A model generated the notes under the pieces. The model made no database searches, had not been told where the DNA came from, and worked only from the letters and a program-made list of their open reading frames with translations. From Dicaeum eximium (Eukaryota; Chordata; Aves; Passeriformes; Dicaeidae): a stretch of DNA of 64,000 nt. Each line of letters opens with the position of its first letter. The stretch's first letter is position 1. Location: the NCBI GenBank assembly GCA_013396995.1, contig VWZP01008549.1, forward strand, positions 1,038,898 to 1,102,897. The letters are read 5' to 3'. The position numbers and the translations under genes are program-made. Positions 1 to 13,349 of the stretch are shown one piece after another.

Positions 1-1149
1 AATCCACAACAAAATATTTTGTTCATCCACTTACTTCATTTTCCTTTCAGCAAAGTTTGTAGGCTAAGGGGTACTTTTCCTTCTCACGTGTTCAATCCAC
101 ACAGCAAAATGAGGTTCCTGTTTTGATAGCAGCTACTGATGGTTACAAATAATAGCAAAAATAAACTGCTGCTCCTATTTGACATGACCTATTTCCAGAT
201 AGGAAATGGTCTATCATAGCATAGCTGAGAAGATAACCCATTATTAACTCCTGTCTCCAAAACTTCCAAGAAGACTGATTATATGGTTCACCCTGAAACA
301 CTGCAATTTCACTAACATATTTGTTGAAAGCAATTATAATCTATACAGTACTTCATAGATCTTGGAATACAATAACTTTAAATGGAGTAAATGGCTTACA
401 TGTCCTGATCTCAATTGAAATATGACACTATTATATCTTCAGAGGTTACCAATAAATCCCTTTCTCCTGGGTAAACAAAGAAAATCATGAGGAGGAGAGA
501 AAAAGAAAATATTTTGAAAACTCGTGAGTCCAATTGTTCTCTGCCAACAGCTATGCAGACACTGGGGCTGACTTGTTGCCAGAGTCAGCACACTAGTTAG
601 AGCTCTCACATTCTGCAGGCAGCAGCTTGACGATAAAAAAGAAAAAATCTTTCCCTTCTTGCCGCCTTCAGCAAATGACTCCGGCCTAGAAGGGAGTCAG
701 CCCAAGTGTTGGAAGCAGCAATTTGTTTAGTTTTTGCTCATTATAAACTTTGCTTTACTCCATGACCCAAGCGGCTGGCGGACCAAATGGCTCTTCCCGG
801 ACTGAGGAGGCTGAGCCAGCGAGGCAATGCTCTCTCAGCCTCGTGTTCTAAACAGGCAAAAGGAGGGGTTTCCAGCTCTGAGCCGGACAGGGCTATCACA
901 GAGAGCTGCTGAGTGGCTCACAGGCACCAGGGGCCACCTGGGGAACAACCAGAGGTGCTGTTCCACCAGCACAGGCACAGCACGCGGGTCATCCCTTGGG
1001 CACAGGCGGCAAGGATCCCAGTGTAGCACCCTGGTCTGTGTTCAGAGCACACTGGAGGCAAAGCAATGGCTTAGGAAGCTACAGGAGTTAGATTTTTGTC
1101 CTCTACTCTCTCCTGTGCTAGGGCACTGCAAGAGAGCACTGCAGGCAGG
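1..1149. other. Intergenic, nothing recognised
   Basis: AT-rich at first, GC-richer from about 650. A 127-codon plus-strand frame at 827-1210 runs into the CR1 and has no family resemblance. No gene or known repeat seen. Confidence 0.6.
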
Positions 1150-1150
1150 G

Positions 1151-2620
1151 ATCATAGAGCCATCGAATCAGAATGGTTTGGGTCGGTGGGGACTTTTAAA
1201 AACCATCTAATTCCAGCACCCCCATGTGGGCAGGGACACCTCCCACTCAGTCTGGTTGCTTGAAGCCCCATCTAACCTGACCTTGAACACTTACGTGGGG
1301 AGCAGCCCTGCAGAAAGGAATCTGGGGATGCTGGTTGGCAGCAGGTGCAGTGTGGGCCAGCTGTGTCCTGGCAGCCAAGAGGGCAAAACACATCCTGGGG
1401 TGCATCAAACACAGCATCACCAGCCAGGCAAGAGAGGTGATTTATCCCACTGCAGTCAGTGTTGGTGCAGCCCCACCTGGGGTACTGCAACTTAAGAAGT
1501 ACTTGAAGGTACTCGAATGCACCCAGAGAAGGGCAACAAAACTGATGAAAGGGCTAGAAGGAATGTCCTATGAGAAGCAGCTACTTGATATTTGGTTTGG
1601 AGAGAAGGATGCTGAGTTGTGACCTCACTGCTGTCTACAGCTTTTTGAGCAGGGGAAAGGAAGAGGGAGGTCTGAGCTTTCCTGCCTGGGATCCAGTAAT
1701 AAAATGTGTGGAAATGGTTGAAAACTATGTCAGGGGAGGTTTAGACTGGACATTAGGAAGCATTTCTTTACTAAAAGAGTAATCAAATGCTGGAACAAGC
1801 TTCCTTAAGAGGTGGTCGATGCCCCAAGCCTGTCTTAGTTTAAGAAGCATTTTGACAATGCCCTTAATTGTATGCTTTAACTTTTGGTCAGCCTTGAACT
1901 GGTCTGGCGGTTGACTAGATGATCGTTGTAGGTCTCTTCCAACTGAACAATCTATTTTATTCTTTTATTTTCTGTTGAATTCCTATCATTTCCAGTGATG
2001 GGGCATCCACAACTTCTCTGGGCAACATGTTTCAACATTTCTACACCTTCAGCATAAATAATTTCTTCCTTATATGCCGTCCAAATTGACCCTCTCTTTG
2101 GTTAAAACCATTAACCGTTGTCCTATCTCAACAGGCCCTGCTAAAAATTTTGTTTCTGTCTTTCTCATCAGCCCCCTTTAGGGACTAAAAGACTACTATA
2201 AGGTCTCCCTGGAGTCTTTTCTTCTCTAGGCTGAAGAAACTCGATTGTCTCAGCCTTTCCTCATAAGCAAGGTGTTCCATCTCTCAGATCATTTTAGTGA
2301 CCCTCCTCTGCACTCACTCAAACAGGTCCATGTCCTTCTTGTGCTGCGAACACCACAGCTAGGTACAGTACTCATCACAGGACTCATGAGAGCAAAGCAG
2401 AGGGTCAGAATTGCCTCCCTCACCCTGCTGGCCTCTCTGCTTTTGATGCAGCCCATGACATTGCTGCTTTGCAGGCTGCAAGCACATGTTGCTGGCTTGT
2501 GTTCAAATTTTCCTCCAGCAATATCCCCAGGTCATTCCCGTCAGGGCCACTCCCAATCTCTTCATTCCACAGCCTGTATTATACTGGTGCTGATGATTTC
2601 TCCAACCTACTGTTCAAAGA
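1151..2620 (-). mobile_element. CR1 LINE 3' region, minus orientation, split by a second CR1
   Basis: The left part (1151-1292) starts with the CR1 3' end read in reverse (ATCATAGAGCC..., GGTTTGGGTCGGTGGGG, CTGACCTTGAACACTT). The right part resumes at about 1990 with CCAGTGATGGGGCATCCACA and runs through CTCTGGGCAACATG, TCTTTTCTTCTCTAGGCTGA and CAGGTCCATGTCCTTCTTGT to about 2620. The two parts are contiguous in CR1. Degraded, with no usable ORF. Confidence 0.85.
1293..1985 (+). mobile_element. CR1 LINE 3' fragment, plus orientation, nested in the minus-strand CR1
   Basis: Sense translation shows the conserved C-terminal part of the CR1 reverse-transcriptase ORF: ILGCIKHSITSQAREVIYP, then CTQRRATKLMKGLEGMSYEK, then a frameshifted FLSRGKEEGG and the FRLDIRK/RVVKCWN-type region, ending at the 3' tail with GACTAGATGATCG...TCTTCCAACTG. 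Frameshifts and stops make it dead. Confidence 0.85.
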
Positions 2621-2689
2621 TCATTATCTGTGTAGCTCCCTGCCACACCTGACTGAAGATGTGTTGCCTTAGCTACTAATCCCACAACT

Positions 2690-3254
2690 TTCTGGCTGTG
2701 TTAAGGAAATAACATAGATTTAGAAAAAAATAGATTAAAATTACTATGAGTGGGCATTCTGAGGTACCCCTCCATCCCTAGTCCTCCCTCCTGACTGGGT
2801 GGAAGTGGCTTCCCAAGAGCATGTTTGATCCTTGATGCCAAGAGCAGGCCTGTAACTCCATAATATGTCCAGAATGATCACCTCAAAGTTTGGGCCCCTC
2901 TCCTAAGCCCCAAAAGTTTACAAGCACCTGTATTCCTTTCCACTTCTGTTTTTTAATACCTCCCCAACATGAAGGTCTCCTTTTTTTCCAAGGCTCAATC
3001 CCCAGATAAGGTGAAATCAGGGGTTTCTACTGGTGAACTATGGATGTGAAGGAGGAACCTAAAGAGGCAATGACTGCTTCCCCTTTGGTGGAATAGATAT
3101 GAAAAGATGAGGTTCTTCTTTGTCCATGTGGCATGGTTTTGTAGCCTGTTTCCCAAAAGCCTCAAGCAGAAGCCAAAGAAAGTAATTTATCATGCCTCTT
3201 CCTGCCTGCACAGTGTGTATGCATCATGGAGCCAACCTGCTAAGAGGAAACTTA
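2690..3254. other. Intergenic, nothing recognised
   Basis: No gene, known repeat or strong motif seen between the CR1 and the first copy of the paired repeat. Confidence 0.6.
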
Positions 3255-3740
3255 GGGAGGATGTGATGTACCAGAAAGAGTCTGGGGAGTTTTTGGTGGT
3301 TAAAATACACACCTCTGTCATCAGTTCTTAGCAGAAAATGACAGTCAAAAGACCAAAGTATCTATGAGGTAATTTAGAGAAACTAAAAGGTCCTCAAAAT
3401 AACAGAGGTTTTGTGTCTGTAATCATCCCGCACGGAGGAAATCCATTATCTTATTTATGGTTTGTTTTTCAGGGTCAGAGCGGACATGCTGCTGTATATT
3501 GAGAAATACAGGTTGTAATGCTATAACAGGTTGGGCCACCTCTGTGGGTTTGTCATACAGTCCTGCAGTTTGTTTTAACTAGGGTGTACTCACCAAGTAT
3601 ACAAAATCAGCTAAAACTTTACTGAAAGCCAGGCCGGGATCAGCTAACTTGCAGTGTTTGAATTCTGTAAGGCAGTCCAAAGGAGGCTTTGCAAACCTAT
3701 TCCAAGAAACAAGAACTCAAATTTAAGAGAACAGCAGATA
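3255..3740 (+). repeat. Copy A of an unclassified duplicated segment
   Basis: Collinear with 8803-9320. Shared words include GAGGATGT..TGTACC, CCTCTGTCATCA, AGGTCCTCAAAA, CCATTATC.TATTTATGGTTTGTT, GGGTTTGTCA.ACAGTCCTGC and CAGTCCAAAG. The offset stays at about 5.55 kb, so there are few indels. It resembles neither CR1 nor an LTR known to me. Confidence 0.7.
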
Positions 3741-6700
3741 AAAATATCAGGACACTTAGTGTGTTTCATTTGGCCAGGAGAAGAGCCAACCAGTTTAATT
3801 GAAAATATCTGCAAAGGATGGGTAGTATCTGCAGGGCTCTTGAAACAAGATTCACAAATTCCATCAACAGCTATGAACCAGATATTGCCACTCAGAAGCA
3901 AAGTGGCATTTTACAAGCTCACCATGTCTGCACAAGAGAAATGAAGTCAAGAAACAATTCAGTGTTTATGACACCTCACAAAGTATCCTGTTCTTCCTCA
4001 TCTGCTTTCAGTAATGGAAATACCAACACTGGCTGTGCCTTGCATCTCACCTAGCTTTACATCAGTTCCATGCAGTAGTCAGCTTTTGAGTTAGGCTCCT
4101 ATTACTGTCATCCACCCTCTTCTTCTGACCTATTTTAAGTGTCATGGAGATTAATATCTCCATAGACGTGCTTCTTCATTGACCAGAAAATGAGTCAGGG
4201 GCAATGAAGATGACTGAGATTGCCTAACATGAAATCTACATGGGGAGATGAAGACTCATCTGTTCAAAAGTGTGATGTTATCCAACTTGGGATGGTGGAA
4301 TCAGAGGAAGTTCAGGTATGTCTATCCCCAGACTTTCCTAATGGCTTTTCATGGCAGCTTCTGAGGAGTCATTTGGACAGAATTCTTTTCCAGAGGGCTT
4401 CAACATCACTTTCTGACAACTTGGAAACAAAAACCCAAACTCCTACACTACTCTTGAAGTGTTGCCAGTATTTGTGGTTTAATGGTTGGGACTGAGCATG
4501 TTTGGTTGTTTTCTTAAAGCCCTAGACCCTAGAATAAGATTATTTATTACCTAAGAATTCCACTTTTTCTCATCTGAAAGCCCTTTTAATCACAGGGAGA
4601 TCACAGGAGAAAAGCCACAAGGGAGCAGAGGGGAAAGGGTGTGAGTATAAAGGAAAAAAATAAAAGTAGCTCAGTAGATATTGGGAGCCTGATAATTCTT
4701 AAGCAAGTGTCTTGATTTGCTGGAGTCTGACCCAGGTTTTGAGCAAGTTGGGCTATTGCTTGTCATTATTAATTTGACTGGTTCTTCAAATCCTGAGAAC
4801 TTTTCTAATCTCCAGCCTTCTATCAGGTTTCAAATGATGAAGGTGTGCATCTGGGAAACATGTTCTTCCATATTAGCCAACTTTTCTTTAAAATTCATAT
4901 CCACGGATATTCTAAATGATTAATTTCACTGAGACCAGTTTGGAAGTTGTTTAACCAAAATTATTCTTGAGCTGACCCATCATCTTTTCTTCCATGTCAA
5001 TGTGTATTGCTACAAGCAAACTTCATGCTGTGAAGGAGGTGGCACATCAAGGACAGAAAGTTTCCAGGGTTCCTACCATGAAGGATCACACATTGCTATT
5101 GCCTTGGGGCAGTGGGAATATGACATTTTTGGAATTTCCATACCCCGCCCCTGCTTGCTTTCAGTCTGAGTAAATCTGACCCATGCTGTGACTAGGCTGG
5201 TTTCAAGCAAAGGCAGAGTGGGATGGGGTGAGTGGATAGGGTAGGAATTAAGATAGCTAGAAACTGAGCATGAGGTGGTTGGTGTTTGTTCTTATGAAAA
5301 AAGCCTTGTCCATCCCACCTTCTGGATACAGCATCATGATCCCACAAACTGCTAGAGCTTGCCTATAGCTGTTTTGGCACTGAAATATCCTGGCACTGGC
5401 AGGACATGTCATAACATAAGAAGAGTGTGTCTTCCATCCATCTGGTTTACTGATAGCTGCCTCCAACTGCTTTGAAAAGTGCTGACTGAAGATACAGAAC
5501 AATAAATCCACAGCTTGCCATCCAAAGCCTCAAGAAAAATAATAACCTTGAACCCTGTCCTGAAATTTTATCACTTCATGCTCCAAAAGGACCTCAATGT
5601 CTCAAATGGGCTATCCATCTCGAGAGCCATGTTTTATTGGCAGCTCACTCTGACACCAAAGGGCTAAGAGTGCATGCCTGGCCTTAAAATCACCCACTTG
5701 AAAGTGTTCTGAGAAAAATCTTTAAAGCCTGCTTGGCTGGTGTCTTGGTTTCTTGCTCCATTACCAGTAACTTTGCATTTGCTGTGTCACTCGACAAATT
5801 GATGGGCCAAGAAGTTTCTCTTTAGAAACTTCATTTTCTCCCCTGCAACTCATAGCCTTCCACCTTCCTGGTAGCAACCCCCAGGCCAGCTCTGTGAGGG
5901 CTCCAAGCCAGCATGGAAGAGTGCTCTGCCACAGCAAATTGGGTTCTTTTAAAACTATGTTTGCTACATTAATTTTCAAGCAGCGGAAGGGAGCAGCCAG
6001 GGGCAGCAAGACCCAGTGCCAGCGTGACAGAGGGGGCAGGGAGGCCAAGATGGGCCTGGCAGGAGGGCAGTGGTGGGCCAGGAGCAAGCGCTGATGTGAA
6101 ACCCCAACTTTCCAGCTTCCCTGGGTCCAGCCAGCACATCCCACCTGAAGGCACCCACTGTGCAAGCCCTTGAGGGCTCTCAGTCACCACTTCTCATGCA
6201 CTCCCACCAGAGCCAACAGTACTGCTGGCTTTGCCAAGGCTTGTGAACATATTTTCTACTTACAGAAGACCAATATAGGACAAAACAAAGGCCTCCCCAT
6301 CCATTTGCTTCTCTCAGGATTCCCATATCTCATTGCAATCCCTTCTAGGGTCCTCGCACCCTTCTGTGCATGAGGTTCTGACCAACTACCTCATTGTCTT
6401 ACCTCTGAGGCATACAATTATCTTTGCTTCTGCATTTGTTGCCTTTGATATCAGCTGCCCCCATAGCCACACACCATCAATCATTTTTGGAGCTGAGACC
6501 ATCTGTCTCTCTTTTTCTCTCTCTCCTCTGCTACAGCTGCTTTTTCACTCCAGTTTCTACCTGAGAACTGCCCTCAAGTGCTCCCAACTGCTCTCAGTCT
6601 CCTCTTACTATTGTACTTCTTGTCCTGGCAGCTCAGCCCTGTCCTGTGACCCACATCCCCTCAGTTCAGCCATCAGGCCATGCCCATTGTGCTGATGGTG

Positions 6701-8802
6701 TCTATAGGTAAGCAAATGGCCTTTTCTCCATCTCATCCAAGAGCTTTATGCATGATTCATTTCACTTGTGTCAAGAGTTTACTTCTTTCATCTTTGCAGA
6801 TGAGTAAATGTGTTTTCTTTTAAATCTGGCACTTTAGGTTCATCTTTTGTCACAATATTTATCAGCAAGCAAATGGGATGTCTGCCCACCATCAGGAACC
6901 AGCAATGCTAGTGGCAGGGAAGAGTATGAGGGTTTTCAAGGATGAACCAGGTTAACTGTTGTTACTGAAACACAGTGCTAAAAGCAAAGCATACAAGTAT
7001 GTAATTCCCACAAAAGCACTTAGACAACCTGCAGGTCAGAACTGTGTCACTTCTCCTCTAAACACCATCCTTAGAATAGGATGTCTATAACATTCCTGAG
7101 TTGTTTTTTTGTTTTTTTTTTCTTACAGGCAAGAGTACATCCAGATACCATCTGATTGAAGAAGTCTCTAAAATGTTCTGATGAAGGTAAAGCTGAAAGG
7201 CCAAATCTGAATATTGTGTTAGGGCTGTGATAGAAAACACTTGTTGCCCAGGATACTAAATATTTCTCTAAATTTCTGTATGTCCAGGTACATCTCTATT
7301 GTATAGCCTGAAAACAGGAAGCACAGCACAATTAATCTCTGCAAATATGAACTCTTCCATGCCACAATGGCACTGCTTCTTCTATACCCTCCATTTGGAA
7401 GGATCCCTTGGCCACGCCACCCTCCAGTGCCTGCAGAGCTTGTGCTGATTACTGGTACCAGTGTTGTTACTTGTAGAGCCCAGGTAGCATTTTTTAACAT
7501 TTCTCTTTTGATTTCTAAATTGCCAATAGCTAGTGATGAAAACAAGGCTCAATGACTAGTACCAAATTCTACCCAAAAGAAATGCATCTTTCCCTGTGGG
7601 TTTAAGTCAAGTAACTAACTGTGTGAGGGAATCACGGGCAATGTATTATGTAATACCATTTCTGTTCAGTAAAGGTATGAGACAACCAAAAGACAAAACC
7701 ATTTGGTTCCCAAGCATACACTGAGAAAGCAGAGCAAATGCATCAAGGCTCAGCTGAGTGCACAAACTCAGCAAAGGGATGTGAAATCAAAGCCTGAGGC
7801 TGAAGTGGGGTCTTCCATTCCTGTTGAGGGAGGCAGGAGCCCAGCTTTTTTGATAACATAAAGGGCACTCAGCTGCATAAAGGCTCCAGCTATCCATGCC
7901 AGGTCAACAAGAGAGATGAGACAGGGCAAGATATGCTCTGACATCTGCTCATAGGAGGGAATGTTTGGGACCCAAATGCTAGAGATCCAACAGCGGGCCT
8001 ATCATCATAACAATTTAGTGATACAACACACATTTGCAAATTTTGCCTTGGATTCCCTGAGTGAAAACCCCAGATTTATGAATCTTCCCTTGAATTCTCT
8101 GAGTGAAAAAAAAAAAAAAAGAAATATGTATTAAAGGCTTTAATCTTTAATTTCAGCTGCTGCTGTATGTGCTATATGCACATGCCAGTGCAAGGCCCAA
8201 AGCTGAATGGCAGACTCCAGCCAGAACATTGGTGTTTGGCTACTGTAATTATTTGCAGCATTTAAAATCTATGGAGTAGTTTGTGGACCCCCATGATACA
8301 CTAACTTTCTATAAAATTAATCTTGAAAGAAGGTGAATATCATTAAAACCTAGGAAATTAATAGAAAAGCTTTTGTTTTAATTTCTCTTACCTAATTGAG
8401 GTCAATGTATCTTTCTCTTCCTGTATATACAAAGTCTAAAATGCCTCCTACCAACGGAAGTGTGGGAATGCATATGCACCAAATCTTCCATAGTCAGCAT
8501 CTTCCATCTAAGAAGCTGAGCAACCTCTTCATTATTTCCTTGTTTAGAGAGTTTAAAAATCATGCTTCATGTAGCCCTGGAATTACCAGGTGCCTGGTTG
8601 CATCAGAGATTAAATTTTTTGGGGTCAAAATATACTTAACAGGTAGCAGTCATTCTTCATACCTCCAGGTAACAGGGTTTGTTCTTGTTTACAGAGCTGA
8701 AGCAACCAGCCCAAGCAGGGAGGAGATGACCTGCTGGCCACTGCTGTGCCCCTGACCGAGAGCCAAGCCTGGCTGCAGCGCAGGGTGGTGACAGGAGACA
8801 GG
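3741..8802. other. Intergenic, no gene recognised
   Basis: Holds a G-rich stretch at about 5.98-6.09 kb and a C/T-rich stretch at about 6.48-6.66 kb that create accidental open frames of up to 134 codons (5761-6165 minus, 6333-6695 plus) without family resemblance. A-run at 8107-8120. Nothing else seen. Confidence 0.6.
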
Positions 8803-9320
8803 GGAGGATGTCCTGTACCGCAGACAGGGCTCAGGGCTCTTAGTGGTTAGCATGACAACAAATGGGCACCTCTGTCATCAATCCCTTGGAGCAAGCCATA
8901 TCCATGGAGAAATTTAGACAAACCAAAAAGGTCCTCAAAAACAAGTGAGGTTTTGCTTTTTGAATAATGATAATGTACTGAGGAAAGCCATTATCCTATT
9001 TATGGTTTGTTGTTCAGACTCCCAGCCAACAGCACACCATACTCCATGAATATATACATTCTAATGATATGATGGGGCAGGACACAGATGGTACGGGTTT
9101 GTCACACAGTCCTGCCTGAGTTGGCTTAACCAGCATGTAATTCCCAAGCCTAAGAAGCACTTGCAATTGATAATGACTGCCAGGCCAGTGTATACTAATT
9201 GCTGTACCATGATTGCACATGAGAACAAGAGAGAAGGGGGAATAAGAAGGAAGTGATAAAGGGAAGGATTCAGGGGACCAGTCCAAAGAACAACAAAACT
9301 GAATTCAAAACAATTCAAGT
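8803..9320 (+). repeat. Copy B of the unclassified duplicated segment
   Basis: Same orientation as copy A. Base-level divergence is considerable, so the duplication or the insertions are old. Confidence 0.7.
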
Positions 9321-12300
9321 TGAAACTGTGTAGGAATTTTGTTACGTTGAAGCAGAACTGGAAGTAATTTAATTGACTAAAGAATGAAAGGAGAGTCTGA
9401 TCTCAAATCAATCACTCTCTGCTCCTCTCTAGAGATGGCTAGGCAATAGAAAACCTAACAGGTCTGGACTGTGTATCACTTTGCCTCTTCCCAACAAAAC
9501 CACTGAGGTGGAAATTTGTTTCTGAATCATCATTCTCATCCTTCTTTGCTGTGTTTTTTTGTAGCCAAAGCCTTATAAGATTTTAAAAATCTGGGCATTT
9601 TAAATGCACATGACTTCCCCCTCGGGCTCATCTAACATGGTACTTCGCCAAGCAGAGCTTTTAAAGGTAAGAACTATTTGCAATTCCCTTTAACTTTGAT
9701 TGCAGGTTCTTTTAAATTCTTGGTTTCTAATCAATCTTCTAAATAGCTAAGGCACTGAAAATGAGAGGCCATTGTTGTCAGATGAGTTTTTTCATTAATA
9801 ATCTAGGTCTATCCATCACAACAAATTAGAAAAATGCTCAGAAAAATTTGATTAGAAGAAAACTGAATTGTTGATACAGCACAAATAGGGGTTTATTTGT
9901 ATGTGGGGCTGGATTTTCAAAGAGCATCGATTTTTGCAACATTTCAGTGTTAGATTTCTATCTCTTCTGTACAATTTGGTGTCTTAAGAGATAAATGAAA
10001 GGTGAATGACTGAACTGGGATCCAGACAGGCATTTGTCCTCACTGCAGAAATCTAACCCCCTCTTTTTAGCAGGTTTGCCCTGGAGACAACCTCTGTGGG
10101 AAGTCTGAAATCATGATGGAGAGAAAGCCAGCTCTTCAGCAGTGTGAAAAACTGGGGCTCCCTTCCCAGCCTTTTTTTTTTTTTTTATTTGGCAATATAG
10201 ACATACCTTTAGAATCCTTCCACTCTCTCTGCAACTGGACAAGTACGTCCAGAAGCCAATTTAAATTTTTGGAGAGCTGCCTTATCATCTTTTGGATATG
10301 CCTCTATCCCTCCATTGTGTCCAGTGAGAGCCAAGGCAATTTAGTAATTAAATCTTCTTGTAAATCTAGCCACTTAAAAAGGAGAGAAAGAAACTGAGAT
10401 TCTTGTGGGACTTAATTTTTTTTTATTTCCAAAATATTTAAAGATTGTTGAGGGAAACATTTGGTCCAGGTAGCTCCGTGTGAAAATACAGTGGGAGCTG
10501 CAGGTTGAGCTCAGGGTGGTGGAAACCCAAGGCAAGAGGCCTTGGACTGCAGACTGCAGAACAAAGGGCACAGGGACCTGTGGCACCAGCCAGGTGACCA
10601 ACCACTCAGACACATGGCAGGAGCCAAGGATTCAACTGGAAGAATCCAGATTTTTGTGCACATCAACACTATGGGTGTAAAAACTCAGGATATCTTTTGT
10701 TCAGGATCCCTCCTTGAAGGCACCAGCTCGAGTTGTTGCTGCATCATGCTAAATTTCTCAAAAGAACCAGAGGCTTGAGACTCTGCTGTGGGAAACCCAG
10801 TGAGGTGAGGAAACCTGGTCTGGCTGTGGAGTGGTGTGTGGGGAGCCAAGGGGGACACGTTGGTCATGGGAGCCACCTCCTGTGGAGGGGCTTTGACCCA
10901 GCAGTGGCAGTCTGTGACCTTGGATGTGACTGCCTGCGCCTTCCTAATTCTCAGACTGGGAAGTTTCCTTTACAAAAAGCCATCACACGTTTATGAAAAT
11001 GCTAAAAAGTCAATTACATTTCAAGCACTTTGGAATATGTTTGCTTATCTAAAATTTCAGCCAGAAATACGTTATTTGCTTTAATTATTGTCTGGTTCTG
11101 TTTGTAATCATTAAAAAAAAAAAAGGAGCATTTTGTATAACAAAACTATACTTTGAGGAGGCAAACAGAACCTTTTCTCAACAGTCTATATGCAGAAGTG
11201 CTTTTATGCAAACAGATTCAATAATACCTACAAACACAGCTAATGAAAAAGAGGAATTTCTCTCTAGTGAGAAAACAGAGTAGGTCTAAATCTCATCATG
11301 ATTCCTAATATGGGAAGAAGTATGAATTCTGTATCTTAGGGAAGTTATAGCTCAGGCAACTATCTAGGCTATAAGGTCAGACCATACCTTCATGCTGTAT
11401 GACAGCCACAGATTTCTGTGATGCATCTCATAGAGAAGATGTATGTCAAAAGCCTGGAATGGCAACTGGAGAGCTCTACTCTTTGAAAAAAAAACTAGGC
11501 TCTAGAACTCAAAAAAGAATCCTTTAGAAGTTCAGAGGACATGGGTTAATATTAATACTAAATTAATCTTTTCTTTTTCATTTGGATTCTGTCAAGCAAG
11601 TCACCAAGCATCCTGGATCCTCCCAACCTGAGGCAACAAATGTTACGTGTTGATGGAAACATGTCAGAAAAAAAAATTAAACCATCTTCCTGTGGTAAAT
11701 TTTGATTTTTATAAGAACCACATTTTCCATTTTTAAGATAGAATTTCCAAGCAACTCTTAAGTATGGCTAAAAAGCATATCCACAATCATCAGGAATCGT
11801 TGGTTAGCAAATGGAAAGAAAGCTCAGGTTTAAAATAAACAATGTGGGTTTGCAACCTTTTGAGGTTTCATTGTAGGTATCACGATAACCAGCCCTTTTT
11901 CCCTTAACACCCAACACCAAGAATTTGTTCACTGTCTCAAACCTCACAAAGGAAACAAAAATGTGAGCCCTGAATGCTCAACCACTAGCAAGAAAATAAA
12001 ACCAACACAAAACACATTCCTTGCACTTCTCTCAGTTTTGACTGGTTGGGGCCCTGACACATGAGTGTTGAAAGTTTGGGGTTGCCAAAACTGCTTTTGT
12101 TTGTCACTAATAATCACTCATTCCCAGGAACATGTGGTTTACTGTCTCATGCCAGGCCTCCAATGCTCAGGGCTGAGGTTCCTTGGTGAGACAGCCTCTC
12201 CCAGCTCCAAGACATGTTCTTCCGCATTATCAGAATATTTTATTTTTTTAAGCATCAACTGTAAAACGAATAGGTTTTTCCCTTGATAGACATTATGATT

Positions 12301-13100
12301 TTTTTTTTTTAAGATTAACTTTGTTAGCCACAGAACTTTGTGCAATGTTCCAAGACCACTGATAACTGACCAGGATGGAAAAGAACACAAGTACATGCAG
12401 CCTGCTGTTTGTTTGGTTTTAATTACTTTCTCTGCTATGGCTTGAGACTTCTGGAATTATCCTCTTGGTGGAAATAAAGTTAGGCAGTTGGGATTTTCTA
12501 TCAAAATACTTAGCTGAGTCATAGGAGTTGGGGAAAAAGTAACATAGGGTGAGTTTAGAGTTGCATTGAGTTGTCTGGTAAGCAAAGGTACATTCTTCAG
12601 AAGTGCCCAGGTAAACTGCATTTTCTAATGTGTTTTCATTCTCTCTGCTCTCTTTGATAGAACAGTCTCAACATTAGTAATTTGGTTTCCTATATTGCCT
12701 CTTACAGGCAGATTTGGGCAGTCCACAAATACCACCTGCCCCAGAGAAGGCAATGCAGAGTTCTTTTATGGCAGCCATTCTAGGAAGAAACTCCCATAAG
12801 AAAATACTTCAGTCCATTTTCTGCTTGGCAGTATCTCTGCACAAACAAGCAATTCCAGTTCAAGCACTGACTACAACTCCCATACCCTGCTCCCTACAGT
12901 CCATTCCCTGCTCCCAGTTTCTTCCAGGAATACAGTAATCTCAGAACTACCCCAAAAAAAGTCCTTCAAGCAGGTCACATAGACAGAAATTTAGTGCAAA
13001 TATCTTATGGGACTGAGCACTTAATCCAAAGGCCCAGATGCCCAGAGTGGGACTCAACTCTACTAACATCAACTACTATATAATCATCACAGTACAAGAA
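9321..13100. other. Intergenic, no gene recognised
   Basis: AT-rich with homopolymer runs (15 T at 10172-10186, an A-run near 11114) and a GC-richer block at 10.48-10.97 kb with several short overlapping frames but no recognisable product. Confidence 0.6.
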
Positions 13101-13104
13101 GGAA

Positions 13105-13305
13105 AAATTTTACAGTGAGTGTCATCATTCATTGGAACAACCTCCACAGGGGCATGGTGGTGTTCCCAACACTGGAGGTTTTCCAGTTATGACTGGACAG
13201 GGTGCTAGATAACCTCATTAAGGTTCCCTTTCCCCCAAAATATTGGACCAGATGATCTTCCAAGTTTTCTTTCAGCCTGGACTATTCCGGGATTCTCTGA
13301 TACAT
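13105..13305 (+). mobile_element. CR1 LINE 3' tail, plus orientation
   Basis: CATTGGAACAACCTCCACAG, CACTGGAGGTTTTCCAG and GACCAGATGATCTTCCAAG follow the order of the CR1 3' end (the HWN-LPR-VV coding stretch, then the TGATC...CC tail). Strongly degraded. Confidence 0.75.
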
Positions 13306-13349
13306 ATCAACACATTAACTAGTAATCCAGACTCCTTTATGGTTTTAAA

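Noticed and set aside
5761..6695. Overlapping ORFs of 120-134 codons
   Set aside because: They arise from G-rich and C/T-rich stretches. Translations are low-complexity (Leu/Ser/Pro-rich), several frames are open at once, and there is no family resemblance.
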